A stretch of 64,000 nt of DNA, taken from NCBI GenBank assembly GCA_903632075.3, contig CAHIKZ030005577.1, forward strand, positions 2,619,001 to 2,683,000, read 5' to 3'. This stretch comes from Acanthosepion pharaonis. Taxonomy: Eukaryota; Mollusca; Cephalopoda; Sepiida; Sepiidae. Positions 1 to 12,699 of the stretch are shown here, in pieces; the first letter of the stretch is position 1; each line of letters starts with the position of its first letter. Made by a program: the position numbers and the translations under genes. A model generated the notes under the pieces. The model worked only from the letters and a program-made list of their open reading frames with translations. It had not been told where the DNA came from and ran no database searches.

Positions 1-2468
1 TTATTATTAAATCATGTATCAGTGGACATGGATGTGTGTGGGTGAATAGAATGGGCATAGGAAGAGAAAAACAAAAATCAGTTGTACAATGCAATAGGAT
101 ATATTTTATTTTGGATGGCATGAAACTAGAGCAGATTTGCCAATTAGATTATTATTAAATCATGTATCAGTGGACATGGATGTGTGGGTGATAGAATGGG
201 CATAGGAAGAGAAAAACAAAATCAGTTGTACAATGCAATAGGATATATTTTATTTTGGATGGCATGTGAAACTAGAGCAGATTTGCCAATAGATTATTAT
301 TAAATCATGTATCAGTGGACATGGATGTGTGGGTGATAGAATGGGCATAGGAAGAGAAAAACAAAATCAGTTGTACAATGCAATAGGATATATTTTATTT
401 TGGATGGCATGTGAAACTAGAGCAGATTTGCCAATAGATTATTATTAAATCATGTATCAGTGGACATGGATGTGTGGGTGATAGAATGGGCATAGGAAGA
501 GAAAAACAAAAAGTTGTACAATGCAATAGGATATATTTTATTTTTGATGGCATGTTTTACAGATTATTATTAATTGCTGATTATTATTATTAAATGATTT
601 GGATTTTGATAGAATGGCATAGGAAGAGAAAACAAAACCAGTTGTACAAGCAGATTTATTTTGATGCATGAAATAGATTATTATTAAATCATGTATCAGT
701 GGACATGGATGTGTGGGTGTTAGAATGGGCATAGGAAGAGAAAACAAAATCAGTTGTACAATGCAATGGGATATATTTTATTTTGGATGGCATGTGAAAC
801 TAGAGCAGATTTTAATAGATTATTATTAAATCATGTATCAGTGGACATGGATGTGTGGGTGATAGAATGGGCATAGGAAGAGAAAAACAAAATAAGTTGT
901 ACAATGCAATAGGATTTATTTTGGATGGCATGTGAAACTAGAGCAGATTTGCCAATAGATTATTATTAAATCATGTATCAGTCGACATGGATGTGTGGGT
1001 GATAGAATGGGCATAGGAAGAGAAAAACAAAATCAGTTGTACAATGCAATAGGATATATTTTATTTTGGATGGCATGTGAAACTAGAGCAGATTTGCCAA
1101 TAGATTATTATTAAATCATGTATCAGTGGACATGGATGTGTGGGTGATAGAATGGGCATAGGTAGAGAAAAACAAAATCAGTTGTACAATGCAACAGGAT
1201 TTATTTTGGATGGCATGTGAAACTAGAGCAGATTTGCCAATAGAATATTATTAAATCATGTATCAGTCGACATGGATGTGTGGGTGTTAGAATGGGCATA
1301 GGAAGAGAAAAACAAAATCAGTTGTACAATGCAATAGGATATATTTTATTTTGGATGGCATGAAACTAGAGCAGATTTGCCAATAGATTATTATTAAATC
1401 ATGTATCAGTGGGACATGGATGTGTGGGTGTTGGAATGGGCATAGGAAGAGGAAAACAAAATCAGTTGTACAATGCAATAGGATATATTTTATTTGGATG
1501 GCATGTGAAACTAGAGCAGATTTGCCAATAGATTATTATTAAATCATGTATCAGTGGACATGGATGATGTGGGTGTTGGAATGGGTATAGGAAGAGAAAA
1601 ACAAAATCAGTTGTACAATGCAATAGGATATATTTTATTTTGGATGGCATGTGAAACTAGAGCAGATTTGCCAATAGATTATTATTAAATCATGTATCAG
1701 TGGACATGGATGTGTGGGTGTTAGAATGGGCATAGGAAGAGAAAAACAAAATCAGTTGTACAATGCAATAGGATTTATTTTGGATGGCATGTGAAACTAG
1801 AGCAGATTTGCCAATAGAATATTATTAAATCATGTATCAGTGGACATGGATGTGTGGGTGATAGAATGGGCATAGGAAGAGAAAAACAAAATCAGTTGTA
1901 CAATGCAATAGGATTTTATTTTGGATGGCATGAAACTAGAGCAGATTTGCCAATAGAATATTATTAAATCATGTATCAGTCGACATGGATGTGTGGGTGT
2001 TAGAATGGGCATAGGAAGAGAAAAACAAAATCAGTTGTACAATGCAATAGGATATATTTTATTTTGGATGGCATGTGAAACTAGAGCAGATTTGCTTAAT
2101 AGATTATTATTAAATCATGTATCAGTGGACATGGATGTGTGGGTGTTAGAATGGGCATAGGGAAGAGAAAAAACAAAATCAGTTGTACAATGCAATAGGA
2201 TATATTTTATTTTGGATGGCATGTGAAACTAGAGCAGATTTGCCAATAGATTATTATTAAATCATGTATCAGTGGACATGGATGTGTGGGTGTTGGAATG
2301 GGCATAGGAAGAGAAAAACAAAATCAGTTGTACAATGCAATAGGATATATTTTATTTTGGATGGCATGTGAAACTAGAGCAGATTTGCCAATAGAATATT
2401 ATTAAATCATGTATCAGTGGACATGGATGTGTGGGTGTTGGAATGGGCATAGGAAGAGACAAACAAAA
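1..2468 (-). repeat. Satellite of ~143-bp monomers derived from a ZNF intron
   Basis: About 17-18 head-to-tail monomers of 140-147 bp, recognised by the recurring words ATCATGTATCAGTGGACATG and CAGTTGTACAATGCAATAGG. One degenerate unit lies near 540-665. Monomers differ mainly by small indels and single changes, so the array looks young and partly homogenised. The reverse complement of the monomer occurs about 3.4 times at 22391-22870, inside the intron of ZNF-B. Diverged single copies sit at about 22030-22150 and 43180-43300, also just upstream of ZNF exons. The orientation here fits the intron of a reverse-strand ZNF gene whose fingers would lie left of the window. The short open frames in the array are by-products of the repeat. 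Confidence 0.93.
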
Positions 2469-3180
2469 TCGGCAAGGGAAGTTCTAGACTAGGAAAAGAA
2501 CAACTCTGAATTCAAAACCATATATGGGATTATACCAGATACATGCTACACTCAAACTTCACCATGGGCCATCAAATGAAACCAGGTGCAAGAATTGATT
2601 ATGGGTTACTCACAGCCACTTAGTGCAGAGCAGTAGGGTCTGATCTCACATGTGCATCCAATATAGCAGTCAAGAGAACAAGAATATTGAAGCAAAGGAT
2701 ATGCAAACAACAGCCACAGAGATGATTTGGGCAGTCTCTCACACACTGCAGACAGAGAATGTCAGGTGTGCATGCCAGACTTGATGTGTGGGATAAAACC
2801 AAGGCTGCATACCACAGACTGCTTGAGAAGAAGAGATGGAATATTGGCAAGAATAAAATGTAAATTAATAAAGATTCAAGTTTCATGTTATCATTTAATT
2901 GGCAACCCACATTGATTACGCACTAACCACTTGTTATGCATGGAGAAGGAAAATTACTGCAAATCTCTTCAATATCTTTATGAAAATGTCATGATGATTT
3001 ACAGAGAAAAAGAAATCAGTCAAATGTTTCTAGTTAATATTGGAACTGCAATATCAAAATTTGAGCATTAACCCTATCTGTGTATCATGAATTTATTATA
3101 GAAATACATTGTTTTCTTAATAGAAGTTAGGTTTCTCCTTAAACCAGGAAAATTGTAACTTCTGTTAGAAAAACAAAATT
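2469..3180 (-). repeat. ZNF-family intron block (reverse copy)
   Basis: Read on the reverse strand, this matches about 21535-22060 (upstream of ZNF-B) and about 53480-54790 (upstream of pseudogene D). Shared words include CATTTTCATAAAGATATTGG, CCAATTAAATGAT and GAGAGACTGCCCAAATCA. Next to the satellite it has the same order as the ZNF-B intron, so it reads as the 5' part of a reverse-strand ZNF intron. The stretch 3113-3178 holds the hairpin module (arms like CTAACAGAAGTTA / TAACTTCTGTTAG) seen in the other blocks. No long reading frame is credible. Confidence 0.8.
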
Positions 3181-3266
3181 TTTATGTTCTTCAAACTTTC
3201 TTATATTCCTCTTGAAAGTGCTGTAAATCCATCTTTATTGCATTACAAGACATAATCTATATTGTA
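3181..3266. other. Short AT-rich spacer
   Basis: Spacer between the ZNF intron block and the Helitron. Nothing is recognised in it. The A at 3266 is the flanking base of the Helitron insertion. Confidence 0.5.
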
Positions 3267-3952
3267 CTAGCAGTAGAGCCTGGCATTGCCCGGGGATGTA
3301 ACAGTAAGAGATAGATCAAGTATCGACCATCATAAAGACTGAAAAATAAAATTGACAAAGATTATTGTTTAAGGTTGATGGACACGCATGTCTTAGTTTT
3401 TTTGTTTTTTTTTGTTACGAATTGGTCAAACCCAAACTCAAACAAAAACATTGTTTTCAATCGTTATGAGTCTATTGATTGAATAGAATTTTATTATAAA
3501 CAATTGTCTTGTAAATGGAATTTTTAAAGTATTCTGAATGTAAAAATAAAGAAAAAAGTGTGCAAGACAATAAGAAACACTACCTGCCAAAAAAAAGTGA
3601 AGTTTTGTTGAAATCGGTTGAAAAATATAGGAAATCCGATCCCATATATAAACGAACACACACACAGACAACCAACCTGGGTTTTATAATAAGTATAACT
3701 CGATATTAATAAGTATAACTCGATATGAGTTGTCCCCCTTTCATTAATGCCATAATCGTATTTTCAAATTGAATTCGTGCAAAATCAATTGTATTTTTCC
3801 TATTTTTGGCACTATCATAACCACCACAAGGTAATTTTACGTAGTCCTGTGAAGTTTTGTTGAAATCGGTTGAAAAATGTAGGAAATCCGATCCAATATA
3901 TAAACACACACACACACAAACACACACAATCTGCGTTTTATAATAAGTAAGA
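3267..3952 (-). mobile_element. Non-autonomous Helitron, full length
   Basis: On the reverse strand the element starts TCTTACTTATTATAAAACGC. It ends in a GC-rich hairpin (CCCGGGCAATGCCAGG) about 10 bases before the terminal CTAG. It lies exactly between host A and T, the hallmark of Helitron insertion. It is 686 bp, with an internal CA-rich microsatellite and a short internal partial duplication (the words GTTGAAATCGGTTGAAAAAT and TATAACTCGATAT recur). No Rep or helicase coding is present, so it would depend on an autonomous relative. Near-identical relatives lie at 33718-34402 (same strand) and 11140-11701 (opposite strand). Confidence 0.88.
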
Positions 3953-3953
3953 T

Positions 3954-6900
3954 TTTCTTTTTTAGTTTCAATTCTAGGGACAGAAACCAAACAATTAGTA
4001 TTGAAAATATGGAAAATTAAAAATTAACACATTAAAAAAATAACATTTCATAAAAATGAAAGTGGTACATATAATTATTAGATACCTATAATATTTATGA
4101 CATTTCATGGTATTATTTTTAGTTAGCAATTTTTATATTATTTCATTTGTGAAATTTTTTTCATAACTAAGAAATAAAAATAATAAAGAAAAATAATACC
4201 ATAAAATTTCATAAGAAAAATGCATAAAAATTACATAACTTTTTATTAAATTTTATCCCAGTTGCAGTTATGAGATTTTTAAATTTATTTTATTGTTAGT
4301 ATTGTTAATTTTATTTTTCCAGAAACCATCTTCAAATGTAAGCCTATAAAGCGAAAGTACAAAAAAAAAAAAAAAGAAAAAAATCAATAAAATATAAGAT
4401 TACTTAAAGTGTTAATTTTTTAAAATTATTACGTAGATAAATTGGTTCATTTAAGATTTGAAGAAATTATGTAGGTTGTGTAAAAAACAGCATTTGGTGA
4501 TATCATTGAGTGAAAAGTAAATTTATGAATGAAAATTTGAAAAGCTCATAACAGTCGTTTGTAAATTTTCAGTGAAAAAAAAAACGTTCCTAATTTCTAC
4601 CTATGGGAACCTATACATGACATAATCCTGAAAAAGTTCACGTTATTCAAGTGTCGTCTGAAACACTGCAATTATTTTACTTTTAATTCAGTTCTGTTTC
4701 ATCATTAACACCTTTGCAAATCATCCCTTCAAAATATAAAAAAAAAAGTTTTACTTTTCTTAATTGCTATTTCACGAAATATTTTTATTTTCTGTGTTTA
4801 TTTTAGTTTGGGTCATACTTCAATTAATTATTTTTTTTTGTTTAAGGTAATAAACTTAAGAACCTAGAGACGAAATGCAAATTTCTTAAAGCTTCTTAAA
4901 AAAAAAACTTAAATAAAGTCAATAAAATATTAAATAATTGCTGAAAATATGTTAATTTGAAAAAATTACAAGGTAGTTAAAAACTAAAAAAATGAAAAAA
5001 AAAAATGAATTCACTTAGTTTTCGTAAATGTCATTTCTGGTCATCCATAAGAGGTGTCATCACCTTAGGAGCTTATCCATATATCAATAAAGATCAAAGA
5101 AAGAGGAACCCATTGTTAAGAAATGCTTGTATATTGTTTTTTTTTTTTTTATGCTATAAGTAATATTTATTTCTACTCAGATTAATTTAACTTTAAATTT
5201 TCTAATTCTATTCAAATAACGTGTCATAAATCTATAATTTAATTTTTAAAGAATTTTAAACCCGATAAATTTGTTTGTTTACAAATTTCTTAGAAATTAA
5301 GAAAATGGCCGCTTTAAAGAAAATTTTTAAAAATCGAGCAATTATTTGACATCACAATCTATATAATTTCTATCTGAAATACACCAGAATATTTTTCTTA
5401 CTTGAAATAATAAATTTAATCATATAGTTTTCAGTTAAAACTAGAATGTAATCTTCAAGAATGCTTTTTCATTTTTAAATTTAATTTTAAAACATACGTA
5501 TCGAAAATTCAGTGGAGGTAGCTAAATGTCACTTCTGTTCTTCCGTCGGATAACTTCCCCTGACCTAAGTTGTCAATACATCGATTTTTGTCAGTTAACG
5601 TCTCGAAAACAAGTCACCGCGGCTTTTTAATGGTATTCCGCTGATGAAAAAACAAACAAAAAAAAAAAAAAACAAGATTTTTAATAAAAATTTCGAATGT
5701 TTTAAAAAAAGGGATGAAAAAAAAAAATGAATAAAATAATCACAAACGACTTTGGCCTTTTCTGTTAATAACAGTTGTTAAACATAAATATTTAGACGAC
5801 AAAATTTTTTTTTCATCAAGGAGCCTTTTTTCATCAGGGTATGTTCTTTTTTCGGTAAATTAGTGGTGATACCTAAATGAAATTACATGTTCTTTTCAAG
5901 TAATGTTAGGAGCCCTTGCAGAATTTTTAAAAATGATCATATATTTTGGTTAGAAAGAACCTCTAGCTGCAGAAAATCTGCCTTGAATCGTACAATAAAA
6001 ATACGGTAAGACATTTTTTAAAATTAAAAAAAAAAAAACTTTTATTGCTTTTTTATGTATATAATAAAAACACTTAACTTTTTTAATATACGAAAAATTT
6101 TCGTATATTGAAAGACAAAAATTTATTGTCGTCGAAAATAAATTTGTCTTTCAATTTCACATTAGATTTTTAGTTAATCTGTTAAAAAATTGAAATTTAA
6201 GTTGAAAGAACGTAATTGAAATTATTTAAAATGCGTTTTTCTATAGTTTTAATTTTTTTAGGGGGGGGGAGTCCACGACAGTTCGTCTAACTTACCTTTT
6301 TTCGGGGTCAATCCAGACCTTTTCATAAAATAAAAACAAACTGGATTTTAAGTTGCTATTATTGTTGGACTTGGTATTTCTTTCTCAAGCTTAACAATAT
6401 TTTGTAATCAATAAAAATTCCTATTTTTTAAAAGAAATTCTAATTAAAAAAGATTAATTATTTCAAAATAGTAGTTTCTGAACACAAACATTGAACCCAA
6501 CATAGGAATTAGATAGTAACCGGTGTAAAAGAACAATTTGTTCCTTGCATAAAAATAGTCTCCGTTCAGACACTACGCCAGAACATTGTATCGCAAACTC
6601 AATCTATTTTTTTTTCTTCTGGTTTTTCATGAAAGGTTTATAACGTTCAGTGAAAACAACAAAATTAAAGCCACTTAAAAATTCAATATCTCTCCAAGAG
6701 ATTTGTTTCAAAGAACATTTGTAAATTTAAGAATTAATTAAATATATATTTACTTAATAAAAACTTTCGTTAAGTAAGTTCTACAAATTTTTCTCTAATT
6801 TTAGAAGAATTAGCAACATAATGTAAAAATAAAAAAAATATTTCAGAAATAACAAATAATTGTTTTAAAAATTCATTTTTCATCGAAATATCTTTTTGCT

Positions 6901-8230
6901 TTCAGACAATATTGTCCATGTTCATTGAAATAAATAAAAGCTATTAAAAGCTTTTGAAATTAAATAATATTTTTGTTTTATTGAGGTTTGTATGTTACAC
7001 TTCAGAGACGATTTTCAGGTAGGGGTGGTCCAACCAAAAAAAAAAACAAAAACATGATTTGGTTTCCTCAAAGCATTGTGCTTTTAATCGCTAATCTCCT
7101 CAAAATTGAAATTATAGAGTTTTCGTACAATTAATTAGAGGGGGTAATACATATGAAAAAATTATTTCTGCCATGACTTTACTAAAAATAAAAGATATTT
7201 ATAATACGTTCCATCATTCATTTGTAAATAGTTTCTGAAAGTTTCACTAAAATCCGACAATTATTTTTATTTTTGCAAGATTTTCCAAATTAATGTGTCA
7301 TACAGGAAAAAAACGCGCTAAAATTTTATATGTTATTTTATTGGTTCGGTTGATACAAAGAGAAACAAGGTTTTTTTAATCAAAATTTGCAATGTTCTAA
7401 AAAGAAGGAAATTTTTTTAAAAATAATTAAAAAAATACTTTGATCTTTCCTCTCAATAATAACATAAGCATTTAGACGCTAAAATTTTGTTTTCATCAAG
7501 CGTCTTTTTCATCATGCTATGCTCTGTTTTTAGCGATCTCATGAAGGTGCCTATCGGTACCTCCACGTTTTGATCGACTTTAATGGAAAAAGAAAATCAA
7601 TTCTGATCAATATAATTTCTGTTTGAAATGCACCACAGAGTATTTTGCTTACTAGAAATAGAAAATTTTAAATCCTTTTACAATTAAAGCTAAAATGAAA
7701 GCTTTTTTATTTTTAAAAAAAAAATGTTAAAGCTTACGTATACGAAATTAGTGGGGGGTACCTAAAATCGTACATAATAAAAATATACTTAGACTATTGG
7801 CGATATGTATTTTCAACATAAATACGAAAGTCTTGAACTTGATTATTTCACTGCTGGTGTTCCGTATTTATTTCGTGTGTGTGTGTTTGTTTGTTTGTTT
7901 TTGTTTGTTTGTTTTTTTTACTGTTGACCTAAAACCCCAGTCTACTGGACATAAATAAACGTCATTTAATTTCAAGTTTTATTTTGTTTAAAGTAAAAAG
8001 ATTTTTAAATTCGTTGTTTTCATATTTCGTTTATATGGCGATTCGATGTGAGTTGATGTATTGTAAGACGAGAAAACAGCCACGGTTTTTAAAATTTCTA
8101 AAAAATCTTTATTCATACACGGAAATTAATATTTCTTTTAATTCGCATTTATTTTAGGTTATATTACCTTTCAAATAAAACCGAAATGTAAACAAATTTC
8201 TTTCAAAGATGACATTTTTAAATTATTTTT
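3954..8230. repeat. AT-rich tract with mixed-orientation copies of a dispersed repeat family
   Basis: No credible gene. The tract is made of diverged modules that recur across the window. About 5030-5640 (+) matches 15950-16440, 38310-38718 and 59000-59490 (shared: AAATGGCCGCTTT, CCCGATAAATTTGTTTGTTT). About 6270-6740 (-) matches 17070-17530 and 36830-37250 (shared: ACACCGGTT, AGAGATTTGTTTCAAAGAA). About 6840-7560 (-) matches 18240-18930 (shared: TAGCGATCTCA, GACAATATTGTCCATGTTCA). A reverse module followed directly by a forward one at about 7560 is repeated at about 15930, suggesting a composite foldback unit. Nested palindromes lie at about 6086-6155. Confidence 0.6.
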
Positions 8231-8239
8231 AATTTTAAA

Positions 8240-9165
8240 AATGCGTTTCTTTCTGGAGCGGGCTTGTCGGAGTTAACTCCTCCTTTAGTTCCTTAACCCT
8301 TCACCAGGGGTCTCTCTCCCCTGGCTATAAATACTGGGTGACCTTTTGCCTCGATCACTTTTTTTCCTCAGGCCTTGGAGCTTAGACCACCTCGTATATG
8401 TGAGCTCTCACAGATACAGCGTTTCCCAAATTCTGATATGGTCAGGTCAGCGTAAGTTAAATCAAAACATTATTTCAGTCAAACAGGAGTTTCAGTTACA
8501 TAAAATCTGCTCTGAATGATTAAATAAAAAATGCACTTAAGATGTTGGAACTTCATTTGAGAACAATATTTTACAAGTTCACATTCTTTCTATTTTTTCT
8601 ATCCTCACTCCAACCTCTTTTACTTTCAAAATGTTATAAAATAAAATAAGACATATCTCGGCTGATTTACAGGCAAATAAACTAACCTACTCAAGAGCGA
8701 GAGTCGGATGTGAACGGGACAAAGCCTTGTCACAAAATGGCCATTATCTTCGTTTACAAATGTTCCCGACGCACGAGTTCCGGTCGAAAAATAAAATAAT
8801 ATTTAAAGTGTTCTATTTTTCGTCCAATAAAAATGCTTCCCTCCTAATTATACTCGCTTCATTTTTCGAGCCTGTTAAGCCATAAAAAACGCTATAAAAG
8901 GGGTCACAGGGAAGTACAACAGGCAGTCAACAGGTGGCCAGGGAAGAGACCTGTCACGGTCAGGCCGAGCGGTCAGCAGCTGTCAGCAGGGGAGCGTCAA
9001 CATGTGTGAACTACTATGAGAGATCGACCTAGATCCGAAGCCGGCTTATGAACTATACCACAAGGTAGCAGTCCCAAACCTTCACGTTCCTGTTGAAATA
9101 AATCACGTAAATCTATTTCTGCTGTTGTTGTATTTCTTTCTTGCAACCATACGCGTGTCTATAGC
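8240..9165 (+). mobile_element. LTR-like sequence (possible solo LTR fragments)
   Basis: GC-richer than its surroundings and laid out like LTR promoters. There is a TATA motif CTATAAATACTGG near 8325 and another, CTATAAAAGGGGTC, near 8890. The second is followed after about 200 bases by AATAAA near 9098 and a T/G-rich stretch. No gag or pol coding is seen. Ends and target-site duplications could not be fixed, so the LTR assignment rests only on promoter and poly(A) layout. Ancient promoter-bearing repeats of another type are possible. Confidence 0.35.
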
Positions 9166-9170
9166 AAAAA

Positions 9171-9413
9171 CGTCTCCCAAAGCCTTGATTCATATCAGAG
9201 ATAAGAATATATTTTCTGATTAACGAGAGAGCTGGAAAATATAAAAAGGAATTCCACCACCATTATTCTTTCCATGGTGCCATAAAGTCTGGGATAAACC
9301 TCATAGCTTCTACACTCCAACCTGTTTTCATTACTTTCAAAACCGCCTCCCAAAGCCTTGATTCTTATCAGAGATAAGAATGTGTTTTCTGACCAATGAA
9401 GGGGCCAGAAAAT
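9171..9413 (+). repeat. 70-bp direct repeat pair
   Basis: The stretch 9171-9240 recurs at 9344-9413 with about 80-85 percent identity (shared: CAAAGCCTTGATTC, TATCAGAGATAAGAAT). The spacer is about 100 bp. A partial internal duplication of the neighbouring LTR-like sequence is the simplest reading. Confidence 0.8.
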
Positions 9414-9589
9414 TTGTACAACGATTTTGGAGGGAAAAGTCCCCGATCTTTCTGAGCCTCCCAAATCTCCATAAATTTGGAGAATCTTATTTGGCAGTGA
9501 GACTTCAGCCAACCGTCTGTAAGGTCAACGATAGGGAGCGCCAGTCAAATTTAGAACCACTTTCAACCAAAGAAGAACTATCTACTACC

Positions 9590-10115
9590 TAGGGCTGTCA
9601 AGAACGAAAGTCGACCCACAACTAAAAACCGATTTGAAAGCTGCATCCGTTCACCACTCCTTCTGTCGTGACTTCTGTAGTCGACCTACGAACTCACTCA
9701 ACTGCAAGATTCCTATATCTACCAACAATTTCCCTACTCTACAAGAACTGTGAGTGTTTCTAAACCTCAACAAAATTCTATTCGCATAAAGAAGCGTTTA
9801 ATCGCTCGGAGAAATATTACGAGCAAGCCTTTATTCTGTTATGAACATTTTCTCTTCCCTTAAAGGACATTTTCTCTTTTCCTTTTCTTTCTCTCCTAAT
9901 TCTCTTTATCCCTTTACCCTTTTCTTTTCTGTATATATAAATAAACAATTTCTTCTTTTATTGTTACATATCGTGCAGGAGTTTCTTCTTTATTCGTCCG
10001 CGCCTAAAAGAGAGAGTTCGTCTGCTGTTTTTTACTCGCGTTTTGTCGCAATTTTTTAACCTCAACCCTTGGATACGGGGAAGCCGGGGCAAACTTTCCC
10101 AGCAAAGACTAACAC
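9590..10115 (+). mobile_element. Second LTR-like fragment
   Basis: A mixed GC stretch with a T/C-rich middle, then TATATATAAATAAACAATTT near 9932 and a 3' part ending near TTTCCCAGCA. This resembles the R-U5 end of an LTR with a poly(A) signal. TGTCAAGAACG near 9597 and the final CA near 10103 could be TG...CA termini. No flanking target-site duplication was found. The small open frames are not convincing proteins. Confidence 0.3.
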
Positions 10116-11139
10116 CTTATTTAATTACACAAGATAATAGATTTTATGTAAAATATTATATTATTAACCTTTAACCTTTCTAAAAAATAAAAAAAAAAAA
10201 AGAAGAAAAGAACAATGGCTCAAAAAAGAACCCCTGAAATAAGGAGAACGGTTTATTAGTTGATTTCCAAATTTCACAGACATACAGTTTTGGGGTTTTT
10301 GAACAGTAAGTAGTGTGGTATCTTCCTACATGAATTTAAAATATGGGATTCATCTATAAAGGTATGTCATATACAACAGTCAACAAACACACTATATGTT
10401 GTAGCAGCCAATTTTTATATTCTCATATAGAAATAAATTTGTATTAAAGACTAAATTACATTTAAAAAGTGAATGCTGAGACCCTTTTGCTTATTTGACA
10501 AGGAAGACTTCTTAAATAATCTCAAATCTGAAATGTGAGTCTATGAGGTGTGAATTTAAAAAAAAAAAATCACAAAATGTATCACTTTAAACCCCGCCCG
10601 TTCGCAAACTTTATTTTGGCGTATTTTCAGACCAGCAGGCTTGAGTTTCTTTTCTTAAACCAAATTTTATACATATCTCTTATTTTATAATCCGTCGGGC
10701 TTCATTTTGCCGTGTTTTGTCAGTTCTTTTTACATGAATTTGAGCCTTACATATACATAGATCAAATTATATTCAAATCAATTTATTACTTTAAATTTCA
10801 TAATAATAATTTTGTGCCTCCCACTCAAAATGAATTACTTGAGGTCAAAGATATTAAATGTTTTGTTGCAGATTTGACTCAGTCCACAACAAAGAAAAAA
10901 GGCGAAAAAGACTTTTAAATGTTAAAATATAAGATATTTTTTTTATTTTTGTGTTTTCTTAACGTATGTGAGTTTTAAAGTTCTTATATTTGTCAAGATA
11001 CAGTTCTTTCCTTGTAGTTGTTTTCTAAGATTTAAAAAAAAAACAAATAAATTATTTCTTCTTGTGTTTGTGTTTGAAATATGAGGCAAGAGAAAAAATG
11101 TGAAGGAAAGTGAAAGTGTCCCATAGAATGGTGACGAAA
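10116..11139. other. Intergenic, nothing recognised
   Basis: AT-rich sequence with poly(A/T) runs. No domain-bearing frame, RNA gene or clear repeat was recognised on either strand. Confidence 0.5.
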
Positions 11140-11701
11140 ACATTTTTTAACCGATTTCAACAAAACTTCACAGGACTACGTAAAATTACTTTGCGGTGGT
11201 TCTGACAGCGCCAAAAATTGGAAAAACACAATTGTTTCTGCACGAAATCAATTTGAAAACACGATTAAGAGGCATCGCTGTTTCGAGAATGAAAGGGGAC
11301 GATTATTATAAAACCCAGGTTGTGTGTGTGTGTGTTCGTTTATATATTGGAGACATTTTTGATTTCAACAAAACTTCACTTTTTTTTTAGCAGGTAGTGT
11401 TTCTTATTGGCACACTTTTTTCTTTATTTTTACATTCAGAATGCTTTAAAAATTCCATTTACAAGACAATTGTTTATAATACAATTCTATTCAATCAAAA
11501 CTCATAACGATTGAAAACAATGTTTTTGTTTGAGTTTGGGTTTGACCAATTCGTAAAAAAAAAAAAACTAATTAAGACATGTGTGTCCGTCAACCTTAAA
11601 CAATAATCTTTGTCAATTTTATTTTTCAGTCTTTATGATGGTCAATACTTGATCTATCTCTTACTGTTACATCCCCGGGCAACGCTGGGCTCTACTGCTA
11701 G
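11140..11701 (+). mobile_element. 5'-truncated non-autonomous Helitron
   Basis: Reverse-orientation relative of the elements at 3267-3952 and 33718-34402. The similarity starts at AACCGATTTCAACAAAACTT, so the TCTTACTTATTA 5' end is missing. The 3' end is intact: hairpin CCCGGGCAACGCTGGG, then CTAG followed by host T. An internal TG-rich microsatellite is retained. Confidence 0.82.
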
Positions 11702-12699
11702 TGAGTTAATATGTAAGGGAATTTCCTTTGAAATCGAACATCGTCTGTTGCTGGTTTTTTCTCCCTACAATTTTTTCTCTCTGGACGCTTTGCTTAAATA
11801 CCCTTCAAAGGGATCACAAATCATTTTTCATTGAAAAAATGTTAAATATCTATTTTCAAAGCATTAATTTATTAACTGGTACAATGTGCTATCCTTTCAG
11901 AAACCATATTTTTCTTTTATATCATTTGGTGTTTGACGGTTTTAGTTTTTATTTGTTTCTTCGCTCCACACATCAACCCAAACAATCATAGTCAACATTT
12001 TATTTGAAATAGTTTTTATGTAAATACAAGAATCTGATAAGTCAATTAGGGCATTTAAGTATGCGGCTATTTGGTTGAGAGATAAATTGCGTTGAATAAC
12101 AAATTTCATGAAAGTCTTTTAGAAATGGTAAACGTGCTGTAGTGGAAAAAGTCATTATAATCTATTCCAGGTTTTTGCGAGTAGTCTTTGGGAACAAACT
12201 GATTCATTTATTTTTCGTCGCCATATTTAAACGCGTTGACACTCACCAACTTCCAAGAGTGTTATCTTTCAGTTAATTCTTATGTATTGTTTGTTAATTC
12301 ATGTATATCATTCATTTGCCAAATGGTTATTGCACTTTCCATGGGCACACACCATTTTAAAGTAACAGCTTCAATGTAAATATTGGGTATATATTTTACA
12401 GAATGTCAAAATCTTTAGTGGGACGTAACATGTTTTCTAAATTTTTAACAACATAATCTGTTAAGCTTTCAGCAATTTTTCGGTACTTGCTGTGTATCTT
12501 CTGATAGATGTGTTTCCTCACAGCGATTATTTTTTGTATCGTTGTTTAGATTATGTGCTTATTTGACGTGACTTGTTTTCTTCCGCACAAAGATTCATTT
12601 CAAATAATTGGCAAGTAATATTCTGTCATTTTCAGCTTTAATTCATGATAATATGAGTCATGTAAGAAATTCAGTGAAAAGAATAACTGGGCATTTCAC
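11702..12699. other. Intergenic, nothing firm
   Basis: AT-rich sequence. Given the pseudogene that follows on the reverse strand, it may include that gene's former 3' region, but no feature can be tied to it. Confidence 0.4.

Noticed and set aside
538..2012. Several 60-69-codon reverse frames in the left-edge satellite
   Set aside because: Same frame repeated from satellite monomers. No domain is recognised, and the frame is broken in most units.
1..2468. CRISPR array
   Set aside because: Regular spacing is seen, but the units are identical throughout with no unique spacers, and the DNA is from an animal nucleus.
2620..2915. Overlapping forward and reverse frames in the intron block
   Set aside because: The paralogous blocks at 21.7 and 54.5 kb have the frame disrupted at different places, so it is not conserved as coding.
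3438..3990. Frames rich in VCVCVCV in the Helitrons
   Set aside because: Translation of a CA/TG microsatellite and flanking element sequence.
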